Shown here piece by piece: positions 15,560 through 23,900 of a stretch of 46,976 bases of DNA. The stretch is from an uncultured Alphaproteobacteria bacterium (lineage in GTDB: Bacteria > Pseudomonadota > Alphaproteobacteria > CAAHEQ01 > UBA3637): assembly GCA_949286465.1 (NCBI GenBank), contig CASECI010000007.1:1-46976 (forward strand), in the 5' to 3' direction. The stretch's first letter is position 1. Each line of letters begins with the position of its first letter. The notes beneath the pieces are model-generated. The model made no database searches and was not told the DNA's origin. It saw nothing but the letters and a program-made list of their open reading frames with translations. The position numbers and the translations under genes were made by a program.

Positions 15560-17428
15560 ATGAAATCTTATTTAAAAAGGAATATCGGAAGTTTAGTATT
15601 ATGCTTGGTAATGGCGAGTAGTCTTCAAGCAGTATTTGCTCAGGAAAATATTGAAAATGAAACAGATAAAAGACCTGAAGCAGCTATTAACGAAGATAGA
15701 ATTTGGACCCCACGAGCTGTTGAAACAGAATCTGTTCCAGAGCCTTTACCTGTGTTTAATCCGCCTTCAACAAGCTATCGCAAAGATTTACTTACAGCAA
15801 TGGAATATCATAACATGGCAAATGCCATCCAGTCCATGATTGATAGCAATGATTATAAGAATACGCTTATAGATTTAGCCTTAGTTGAACGAAGAATGTC
15901 TGATTTGGAAAAATGCAATATAAATTTGCTTTCACAAAATTTCTCAAATCCAGAAGATGTATGGGCAAAAATGAAATCCGAAGCTGATAGAATGAGCCAA
16001 GAATATGCCTTAAGTGATGTTGTCGAGATGAAAGAACTATCTGAGCAGGATTTATTAGATATGAGCTCAATGACAGGTGTTGATTCTGATCCAAAAGAAA
16101 GCGAAACAACTGTTGCAGATGAAAATAATACATCAGCAGGAAATTCAAATTTAATAGATTGGGATATAGGATATTCCATTTTAAAAGATTTGTATGCTCA
16201 TCAAGATAATTGGGGTAGCCGATTGTCCTCAACAAGCCCCTCATATAGTCTATGGGAAGATCAAAAATACATATATGATGAAAAAATTTGGAATCCTAAG
16301 TATACAGCAATTAACGCTTATTTCGGGGTTGACCCCAGCGGTCGTCCAGAAGGAATGAACCAAAAGAAATATGATTATTATTTTTATAAAGAGCTTCAGC
16401 AAGCTCATCAAAACTATTTGACTCAGTTATCTATGCAAACGCAAAAGCCCATTCCTGTAGGAAATTTAGGAGAAGCTCCTGAAGTTGCCCCTCGTCCTCT
16501 TCCTCCACGTCAAGAGATTGTGCTAATTCAAGTGAATGACCAAAATGTATTTGATGGCGTTTATCCAAATTATCCAGAACCCTGGCAAGAGTTTATTAAT
16601 AGTTCATTTTCTTTATATAATCCTCAAGGTGAAATGGCTTCTGTGTTTAAAGTCAATCTTTCTAAAAACACGATCTCTCCAAAATCTGTTGAAAATGGAT
16701 CTAGCCCGAATAGAATAAGTCGTTATCTTTCGACAAAGTATGAGCTTAATAAAAAGCAAGAGGAAATGGAAGAGCAAAAGAATAGGATTGAAGACTTAAA
16801 AGAAAAAGTAGAATCTTTTGCAACTGATAATGGTTTGGCTCTTCCTCAGGACATTAACTATGCTAAATCAGAAGATTTAGTAAAACTGAAAGACTTCTTC
16901 TTACAAGAGAAGGCTAATAAAATAGCAATTGCGAAACCTCTTATGTCAGAAAAAGCAGAGGCTATTGAACTTGTCGCGAGAGAAGACGAAACTGATTCAT
17001 CCGTTCAACAAGCAATTAATCGTCAAAAGCAGTTTGAAGCTCTTGTAAAACATGATGATGTTGCAGATAGAGAGCGAATTAAAGAAGAAATCCAAAGACA
17101 AAATGAAGAAGAACGTAAGGCAGCTATAGCAAAAGGCGAAGATGTTTCGAATTGGGAAGATGCTGTTGTAGTTGACTATGGTTCTCTCGTCGATGCATTA
17201 GAGTATGATGTGGATGCTGAAGTCGCTATTTCTTTTTCTAACGTAGATACGATTAAAGAGACAATTAAAGAAACACGTGCAAATGCTGGAATAACAAAGC
17301 TAGCCATAGAAGAGAAACAAAAAGCGCACGACGAACAAATAAAAAATCAGACAAAGGCATTAGACGAAATGTGCTCTAATGGTGGAATTCAAGGGACATT
17401 TGATGTGAATGCAGTTCAAATTCAATAA
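15560..17428 (+). CDS. Large exported coiled-coil protein of the VirB locus
   Basis: The 622-residue protein has a signal peptide (about 1-27, Q-A-V-F-A before Q-E-N). A mixed region rich in Trp and Tyr spans about 190-280 (W-D-I-G-Y-S, W-N-P-K-Y). A proline-rich turn (P-R-P-L-P-P-R near residue 313) and a compact part with Y-P-N-Y-P-E-P-W follow. A strongly charged coiled coil covers about 395-550, and a last helix has one cysteine. No family is recognised. It is in the operon 16 bases after the previous gene, and its end overlaps the VirB8 paralogue by 20 bases. It is probably a periplasmic or surface accessory of the secretion channel. Confidence 0.6.
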   Translation: MKSYLKRNIGSLVLCLVMASSLQAVFAQENIENETDKRPEAAINEDRIWTPRAVETESVPEPLPVFNPPSTSYRKDLLTAMEYHNMANAIQSMIDSNDYKNTLIDLALVERRMSDLEKCNINLLSQNFSNPEDVWAKMKSEADRMSQEYALSDVVEMKELSEQDLLDMSSMTGVDSDPKESETTVADENNTSAGNSNLIDWDIGYSILKDLYAHQDNWGSRLSSTSPSYSLWEDQKYIYDEKIWNPKYTAINAYFGVDPSGRPEGMNQKKYDYYFYKELQQAHQNYLTQLSMQTQKPIPVGNLGEAPEVAPRPLPPRQEIVLIQVNDQNVFDGVYPNYPEPWQEFINSSFSLYNPQGEMASVFKVNLSKNTISPKSVENGSSPNRISRYLSTKYELNKKQEEMEEQKNRIEDLKEKVESFATDNGLALPQDINYAKSEDLVKLKDFFLQEKANKIAIAKPLMSEKAEAIELVAREDETDSSVQQAINRQKQFEALVKHDDVADRERIKEEIQRQNEEERKAAIAKGEDVSNWEDAVVVDYGSLVDALEYDVDAEVAISFSNVDTIKETIKETRANAGITKLAIEEKQKAHDEQIKNQTKALDEMCSNGGIQGTFDVNAVQIQ

Positions 17429-18086
17429 GAAAGAAAAAAAAGAGCCAGTACCTTTATCCGTTCCTTTAAGTATAGAAGAACGGATAAGTTTAGCTCGTTT
17501 GTCATCTTGGATATTTACGGGGATAGCATCTTTCTTTTTAGTACTTAATTTTTTCTTTATTTTAACATTATTTCAGATGGGAAATAGGTTAACGGTGCTA
17601 GTCCAGCTAATTACTTTTGCTAGAGATTCTGATACACTTGTTATTCCTGATGACTTAAATGAGCATATTGCCTCTTTGGACTTAGTGAATGAAGCATTTG
17701 TTCGCACGTATATTAAAAAGAGACATGAAGTTATTCCTGATAAAATGGAGTTGGCACGCAGGTGGGGAAGGCAAGGTGAAGTTTATTTTTTATCTTCGCC
17801 ATCCGTTTACGTCCAATTTATGAATCGAAAGAGCTTAGAGGATAAGGTAAACGCTGCTGCTCCAGATGGACCTGTTGCTGTCGATATAAAAAAAGTAACA
17901 AGAGCAGGGTCTCAAAATTGGGTCGTCGAGTTTGATCTTATTAAGAAGACCGGAGAAATTAATACAATAATTGCCTCTTTGAAATTAGTAAATAATCCTC
18001 AAAGAATCGTTTATAGATCTTGGTTTAATAATCCAGTTGGTGCTACGATTATTGAATATAAGGCTTACCCGAAAAAAAATGTATAA
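17409..18086 (+). CDS. VirB8 paralogue (inner-membrane assembly factor)
   Basis: The 225-residue protein has a short basic cytoplasmic N-terminus, one membrane helix (about 31-56) and a periplasmic NTF2-like domain. The domain includes F-V-R-T-Y-I-K-K-R, W-G-R-Q-G-E-V-Y and the terminal N-N-P-V-G-A-T-I-I-E-Y, which matches the N-P-x-G strand typical of VirB8. VirB8 bridges inner and outer parts of type IV secretion channels. A second, more canonical VirB8 lies at 18365-19108. The ATG is inside the preceding gene (20-base overlap). Two different VirB8 proteins could form mixed rings or serve as a specialised pair. Confidence 0.75.
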   Translation: MQFKFNKKEKKEPVPLSVPLSIEERISLARLSSWIFTGIASFFLVLNFFFILTLFQMGNRLTVLVQLITFARDSDTLVIPDDLNEHIASLDLVNEAFVRTYIKKRHEVIPDKMELARRWGRQGEVYFLSSPSVYVQFMNRKSLEDKVNAAAPDGPVAVDIKKVTRAGSQNWVVEFDLIKKTGEINTIIASLKLVNNPQRIVYRSWFNNPVGATIIEYKAYPKKNV

Positions 18087-18089
18087 AAC

Positions 18090-18108
18090 TTTCTTTTATT
18101 AAAAGAAA
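18090..18108. repeat. AT-rich inverted repeat after the VirB8 paralogue
   Basis: TTTCTTTT (18090-18097), three bases, then AAAAGAAA (18101-18108) form a perfect inverted repeat four bases after the stop codon. It has no T-run on the plus strand. It resembles the palindrome at 12379-12396, also placed between a stop codon and a promoter. Confidence 0.4.
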
Positions 18109-18115
18109 ATTAATA

Positions 18116-18144
18116 TTGTGTTCTTAAAATAAAGTTGTTATGCT
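18116..18144 (+). promoter_or_regulatory. Predicted promoter upstream of virB7-virB11
   Basis: TTGTGT (18116-18121), a 17-base spacer, and TATGCT (18139-18144) lie 29 bases before the small lipoprotein gene. It would let the virB7-virB11 part be transcribed separately from the VirB5-like part. Confidence 0.45.
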
Positions 18145-18173
18145 AAAAAAAAATTAATAGGAAGGGTAAAAAA

Positions 18174-18350
18174 ATGAAAAATATTCTAGTTTTTGTAGCA
18201 CTCGCTTTAACAGCCTTATTAGTAGCTTGTGGTTCTATTTATGAAAAAGAGCCTGTTGGAATTGGTACAGATTATTCAGAACTAAAGAAATCCCCCTGTG
18301 CATGTTTGGAAGTTAAGTTAATGCCAGGTTTGCCGGAATGGTTCTCATAA
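18174..18350 (+). CDS. VirB7-like small lipoprotein (58 aa)
   Basis: ATG 18174 follows a ribosome binding site GGAAGGG (18160-18166). The product has a lipoprotein signal peptide with lipobox L-V-A-C (Cys at about residue 19), then about 40 residues with a second cysteine cluster, S-P-C-A-C-L-E-V. The size, the lipobox and the place directly before virB8-virB9 match VirB7, which anchors VirB9 to the outer membrane and in Agrobacterium forms a disulfide with it. The extra cysteines could do so here. Sequence similarity to VirB7 cannot be shown at this length, so the assignment rests on type and position. Confidence 0.72.
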   Translation: MKNILVFVALALTALLVACGSIYEKEPVGIGTDYSELKKSPCACLEVKLMPGLPEWFS

Positions 18351-18364
18351 GTTAGGAACTTTTT

Positions 18365-19108
18365 ATGCCAAACGAACGTCCTGTAACCGTTGATTATGCA
18401 TCGACGCGGGTTGGACAGACAGTTAGTTCATCTCAAAATGTCCTATCCGATCAGACAAGTGAAGAGAATCTACGAGAAAGGCGCTATCTATGGACAGCGC
18501 GTGCATTCGCAGTTGTCTCTGCAGTCAGTTTGGTCACAAATCTCGTTTTAATTTTTGCCTTGTTTTCATTAGTCCCTTTAACTAGGGTTCAGCCTTTTTT
18601 GTTAACATTTGAGGATAAAAACGCTCAAATTGTTCGTATCAACCCAATGAGCGCAACGCCTCAGCAGTTAGATTACATAACAGAATCTTTAGTTCGTCAG
18701 TACGTTGTTTTGCGCAATGCTATCGTGTATGATACCGATGAGATGTTGTCACGATGGAACGATCAAGGGCCTATTCGCTGGATGTCCACGAATGGATTGT
18801 ATTCTCAGTTTGTCCCGACAACGCAGGAGGTCTTTCGGCGAATAAGAGAGGATGGTTTAACACGAGATGTCACTATTTTATCCGCTTTTAGACAGGCAAC
18901 AGACCCTAAAGGTGATATTTGGGTTGTTGAATTAGAAACAACAGAAATGGTTTCCGACGCATCAGAGCCCGTCGTTAAACAATGGGTGGTTACAATGCGT
19001 GTAGGATATGAACGAAAAAGTGAAAAGTGGGAATTTAGACGTAAAAATCCAATGGGCTTTACTGTTCGAGAATATGGAATACGCCCAAAAGGAGAAATAT
19101 CTGTTTAG
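18365..19108 (+). CDS. virB8: VirB8 (type IV secretion inner-membrane assembly factor)
   Basis: The 247-residue protein has an N-terminal cytoplasmic tail of about 48 residues, a membrane helix (about 50-72) and a periplasmic VirB8 domain. The domain has Y-V-V-L-R-N-A-I-V-Y-D, W-N-D-Q-G-P-I-R-W and the diagnostic N-P-M-G-F-T-V-R-E-Y near the end. VirB8 binds several channel subunits, including VirB9 and VirB10, and nucleates assembly. It starts 14 bases after the VirB7-like gene. The classic order virB7-virB8-virB9-virB10-virB11 follows, so this copy is the one to call VirB8. Confidence 0.88.
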   Translation: MPNERPVTVDYASTRVGQTVSSSQNVLSDQTSEENLRERRYLWTARAFAVVSAVSLVTNLVLIFALFSLVPLTRVQPFLLTFEDKNAQIVRINPMSATPQQLDYITESLVRQYVVLRNAIVYDTDEMLSRWNDQGPIRWMSTNGLYSQFVPTTQEVFRRIREDGLTRDVTILSAFRQATDPKGDIWVVELETTEMVSDASEPVVKQWVVTMRVGYERKSEKWEFRRKNPMGFTVREYGIRPKGEISV

Positions 19109-19286
19109 AAAATGAATTTGAAAATAAATAAAATGAGTTTAAAAAAAGAGGAACGAATCGAAAAGAAAATAAAAAAAATAATAAAGTGTTAATTTTTATC
19201 ATTTATATTACTTTTTAGTAGACTTTTAGTTTAGATTTGATTTATTTTATAACTTAGGTGTTAACCATATCGAAAGAGCATGCAAG
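19109..19286 (+). promoter_or_regulatory. 178-base gap before virB9, possible promoter
   Basis: This gap is unusually long within the operon. It is A-rich at its start and T-rich later. A -10-like TATAAC (19248-19253) has a poor -35 candidate TTTAGT (19225-19230) at 17 bases, and a TAGACT box (19219-19224) lies farther off at 23 bases. A separate virB9-virB11 promoter is possible but weak. No convincing gene or terminator was seen. Confidence 0.3.
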
Positions 19287-20906
19287 ATGTTAAAACAAGA
19301 AATAAGAAAAAAACTTTTAATGATGACCGCAATCAGTTTGATGGCGTTCAGTCCTTTAGGCCTTGTTGCGCAACAAGTTCAGCCGAGTAATGTCGATGCC
19401 GCACAAATAAGTGATGCAATGGCTCAGACAGCAGGTAGCTTTGATACCATCAATTTGAGCTATTTAACATCGCTTGGTATGCAACAAAAAGCGTGGAATG
19501 ATCCAATGCAACATTTAGGTGAAGGTCAGCTAAAACCTGGATATTCTCGTTACGTGTGGACACCTGATGTCGTATTGCCAATAAGATTGCGCGAAGGTAT
19601 GATGACATTAATTAATTTACCTGCATGGGAGTTGATTGAAAAAGTTCATATTGGCTCACCTGAGTCATTCGGAGGTGAAATTGCAGCTCCAAATTCACTG
19701 CTCTTGTATGCTGATCCAACCTACATAGGAGTTGACAGCAATTTAATTATTTTTGGACGTTCTGGCAACCGCTACGTATTTTATTTGAGAAGTGAGACCT
19801 ATAACACGGATAGAATTACAAATTCTGTCGTTGACGTTTTGGTCGGTCCAAAATATACACCTGCAAGTGCTGGTGGCTCTCTCAACATTAGTAATGGAGC
19901 CTCTGTGACAGCAGGAGGAACGGGATCAAGAGGCGGAGCTCCTGGATGGAGTGGAATTGGTGGCAATACACTTGTTGCTGGAGGTGCTCAATCTCCAAAT
20001 ATTGGTCTTAACACAGCTGGAAATGCGCCGAAGAATTGGTTAGAGAGTATACCGGTAGATCCAGAAAAATTCCGTTTTGACATCGATGTCTTTATTCCAA
20101 ATCCAGAGGATATTGATATTGCTCCAGAAAGAGTTTGGAGAGATGATATCTTTACGTATATTGATTTAGGCCCCAAGGCGTTAAATATGACACAAAGACC
20201 TATCGTCAATTTGATAGTTCAAGGTTCTGAAGTTCCTGTAGGGGCTCGTGCAAGAGGTCCTTATAGCCGCTTAATTGTTGTCGAAGGTATCGGCGACATG
20301 ATTATGAGAAATGGGCAGAGAATCGTTTGTTTGAAGTTGCGTCGTGATCCAGCTCAAGGCTTAGAGTATATCGATTACTCAGGTTCTAATGAAAGAATAT
20401 GGAATGCGGATCAACCTTCTACAACGGCAAGTGCTGGCGGAAGCACTGCTCCATCAAATGCACAGGGAGAAAATATGATGGAATATTCTAATCCTTATGC
20501 AACACAAGAAGATATGTATGCTCATAATATGATGCCATTACCAAATAACATCAGAATGTCACAACAGGCTTCCTCAGGTATTGTCGATACAATGAGCACG
20601 ATGAACATAGGTGTTACTTCCGATGCTTCTTTCCAGGTTCCCGTAACAGATAATATTGCTATAGAATTGGCTCAAGGCAATGATATTGGAGGCTTGGAGG
20701 ATAAGTGGGAAAGTATTCGTGTAAAAAATAAGGATTTATTACAAGGATATAATCCATATTTTTCAATCGATGCCATGGCAGAAGGTGGAGCTCCAGAGTT
20801 ATTCCGCCTACGCATTGGCCCTGTTCAAGATGTACAAACAGGAGATGTTTTATGTGACAAATTAAGCCGCAGAGGAATCACTTGTTCAGTTATCAGAACA
20901 CAATAG
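19287..20906 (+). CDS. virB9: VirB9 with C-terminal SPOR domain
   Basis: The 539-residue exported protein (signal peptide about 1-28) has the VirB9 N-terminal domain (about 80-190; V-V-L-P-I-R-L-R-E-G, N-L-I-I-F-G, Y-V-F-Y-L-R-S). A Gly/Ser-rich linker (about 195-245) leads to the VirB9 C-terminal domain (about 255-355; V-W-R-D-D-I-F-T-Y-I-D-L-G). After a spacer, residues about 455-539 form a SPOR domain: I-A-I-E-L-A-Q-G, W-E-S-I, L-L-Q-G-Y-N-P, F-R-L-R-I-G-P-V and C-D-K-L-S-R-R-G-I-T-C. SPOR domains bind denuded peptidoglycan, and the C-x-x-L-x(4)-G-x-x-C form is typical of alphaproteobacteria. Ordinary VirB9 is about 260-300 residues, so this fusion would tie the outer core complex to the cell wall. 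Confidence 0.88.
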   Translation: MLKQEIRKKLLMMTAISLMAFSPLGLVAQQVQPSNVDAAQISDAMAQTAGSFDTINLSYLTSLGMQQKAWNDPMQHLGEGQLKPGYSRYVWTPDVVLPIRLREGMMTLINLPAWELIEKVHIGSPESFGGEIAAPNSLLLYADPTYIGVDSNLIIFGRSGNRYVFYLRSETYNTDRITNSVVDVLVGPKYTPASAGGSLNISNGASVTAGGTGSRGGAPGWSGIGGNTLVAGGAQSPNIGLNTAGNAPKNWLESIPVDPEKFRFDIDVFIPNPEDIDIAPERVWRDDIFTYIDLGPKALNMTQRPIVNLIVQGSEVPVGARARGPYSRLIVVEGIGDMIMRNGQRIVCLKLRRDPAQGLEYIDYSGSNERIWNADQPSTTASAGGSTAPSNAQGENMMEYSNPYATQEDMYAHNMMPLPNNIRMSQQASSGIVDTMSTMNIGVTSDASFQVPVTDNIAIELAQGNDIGGLEDKWESIRVKNKDLLQGYNPYFSIDAMAEGGAPELFRLRIGPVQDVQTGDVLCDKLSRRGITCSVIRTQ

Positions 20907-20941
20907 TTTTTTTGATATAACTTAAGTAAGTGTTGGGAAGA

Positions 20942-23900
20942 ATGGCAGATAATACATTATTAAGCTCATCAGAGCAGTACGTTAAGAAATCGAACCGCAT
21001 TTTGTTGTTCGTAGGTATCTTTGCACTTTTAGCATTTCTTATTGCTATTATGATACATTTTGGTTCTTCAAGTGAACCCTTGGACGAAGTTGGCCCAAGT
21101 TTTGAAGGACAAGCAAGTATTGATGTCATTAATGAACCAACCGATCCGCTTTTGTTTGATCGAGATAGAAAAGATGTTAATCTGATTGCAAATCCTGCCA
21201 CACTTAATTTAGATCAAGTTGTTGTTGGGGGAACATCAGAATCTATTATTACGTTAACAGCTCAGGGTGGGCCAATTCGTATTCATTCAATGGAGCTTGT
21301 TGAAGTTCAACAAGATGGTTTCATTATTGAAAACGGTTGTCCAACGGATGCTGCTATACCTCAAGATGGAACATGTAATGTTAAGGTTTTGTGGAATCCA
21401 GTTTCTGTTCGTCGTCTTCAAAATAATTTAAATATTAATTGGAGTTGGGATAATCCGAATGCTTTGCCATCGGCATCCACAAAAAATCTGTTAATTACGT
21501 TAATCGGTCAGTCAACAGATTCTAAAGATTGTATTATTTGTGAGACGGTAGAACCTAAGGAAACAAAGCAAAAAGGGACACTTGACCCAGAGACAGGTAT
21601 GTATTTATCTGATACCGGAGAGATTTTGGGTATCGTTGAACCAGAACTGATACCAATTAGCTTAACCGGTACTTTAATGGGGCGTATTGTTCCTGAGACA
21701 CAAGAAGTTGTTGATGATGCGGGAACCTCATTAGGTCGATTACTTCCAGATTACACGATTGTCACAAAAGAATTAGAAGTCCTAGGAGCCGCTTTGCCTG
21801 TTCTTCCAGTTCTTAATTCCAAGGGCGAGGTTATAGGTCAATTAACAAACGAAGGTACTGTTGAAGACACAAATAATAAGCTTATAGGTTTGCCTATGGC
21901 TGATGGAACAATCGTTGATTTGAACGGTCGTATTATCGGATCTGTTATGCCTTGGTCGGTTATCTTAAATATGTCTTCTCAAGCTGTTGGGGTTACACAG
22001 AAAGATGGATCTGTTATTAATACTCAAAAGCAAAAAATCGGTCGTGTTTTACCCGGCGGGCTTGTTGTTGATAGCGCAGGAAATATTATAGGTGGTGTAA
22101 CACCAAAAGGATTAGGCATTGGATACGGCTGTCAATCGTTAGGTGAAGTTGAACAAAATGGTAAAATTTTGAATGCCTTTGAACAACAGATTGGTTATGT
22201 TACGATAGATGGATTAGTTATGGATATGGGGGCTGTTCCGACAGGAATGGTTGTTCGAGAAGGACTGGTCATTAATAATGAAGGAAATGTGATTGCTTTT
22301 GTCAATTCTGAGGGTAAAGCAATTGATCCTGCCGCCAATATGTTAGGCTGTGTAAACCCCGATGGTACAGTTGGTTCCGGAAAAAATATTAATGGTGCGG
22401 TTATGCCTAAAGGAAGAGTTATTGGATATGATTTGCAAATCCAAGGAATGGTTCTTCCAAATGGTTCTGTTGTTACTCAAACGGGAGATGCAGTTGGCCG
22501 AGTATTATCTACAGGTTATGCACTTAATTTAAATGATAAGGTATTTGGTGCTGTTGTTCCTAAGGGAACTGCAATAGCGCAAGGATGTGTTCTTTTGGGT
22601 ATTATTGATTTGGATGGGCAGGTCTTAAATACAGCAGGAGATGTTGTTGGTTATGTTAATCCAGATAAGAATGTTTTGAATGCTAATGGAGAAATTATCG
22701 GGGGCGTTACACCATCAGGCTCTGTCGTCGGTGTTAATGGTCAATTAATCGGAGTTGTTCGTCCTGACGGAAAAGTTGTTGATAAATCTGGGCAAGTAAT
22801 TGGTTGTGTCAATCCAGATGGAACGGTGGTTGATGAAAAAGGGAATATCATTGGCCAGGTTGTAAAGCCAGGTGTTGTTTTGGATGAAAATGGAAATCCT
22901 TTAGGATGGACAGTTATTGGCACAGACGTATATGATGAAAATGGTCGAAAAATAGGTACTTTGATTAATGGTCAAGTTGTTAATGAACGCGGCGAAATCA
23001 TAGGCTTTATTCCGCCTGATGGTATCATTGTATCTCCAGAGGGGATTTTCTTAGGTCGCTTTACAAGTAAAACTGGTTATGCAGTTGATGGTAAAGGTAA
23101 TAAATTTGGGCGAGTTCTACCTGACTATACTACTGTAAGCATTGAAAGTTCAGATATTATTGGTGCTTTAATTCCTGATGGTAGTCAACTTATTGATATT
23201 AAAAATGAATGGATTGGTTCTGTACAAGCAGATGGTGCAGCAATAGGTAAAAACAAAGAAGTACTTGGTGTTATCAGAGCTGACGGAAGTGTCGTTAATC
23301 GTGATGGACTTGTTTTAGGTGGGTTAATGCCTAAGGGGTCTGTTCTTGATTGGAATGGAAACGTCATTGGAAATGTCTTAAGTCCCGGAAAAGTTGTTTC
23401 CCCATCAAATAATGAGATAGGTGTTGTCACATTAAATCGGATGGTTGTTGATGCACAAAATAATGTTATCGGTATGGTTTTCCCAGAGGCATCAATACCA
23501 TTGGGAGTTAACGGTGAATTATTAGGTTTCTTAACGATTAATGGGGGAGTTAATCGAGATGGTAAAGGCATAGGTCATATAACAGCGGCAGGAAATGTCT
23601 ATGCAAATGATGGACGCGTATTAGGTTCTCTAGTACGTCTTGGATCTGTTGTCGGGTCTAATAAAGAGCCAATCGGTTGGTTATCATTTGAAGGTAAGCT
23701 TAATGGTAAGGATGGAAAAGCTATAGGTCAGATGATGCCTGATGGTTATGCCGTAGATACAAATAACAAGCAAATCGGGCATCTCATTCCACGTCAGACT
23801 GTCGTTGATTTGTTAGGAGAATTTGTTGGAACAGTTTCTGTCGACGGCCGTGTAATAGGGCGTGCAGGAGAGACATTAGGACATTTCCCTTATGATGATA

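Noticed and set aside
19112-19192. A 26-codon ATG frame in the gap before virB9
   Set aside because: It is almost only Lys, Ile and Asn from an A-rich stretch and has no clear ribosome binding site of its own.
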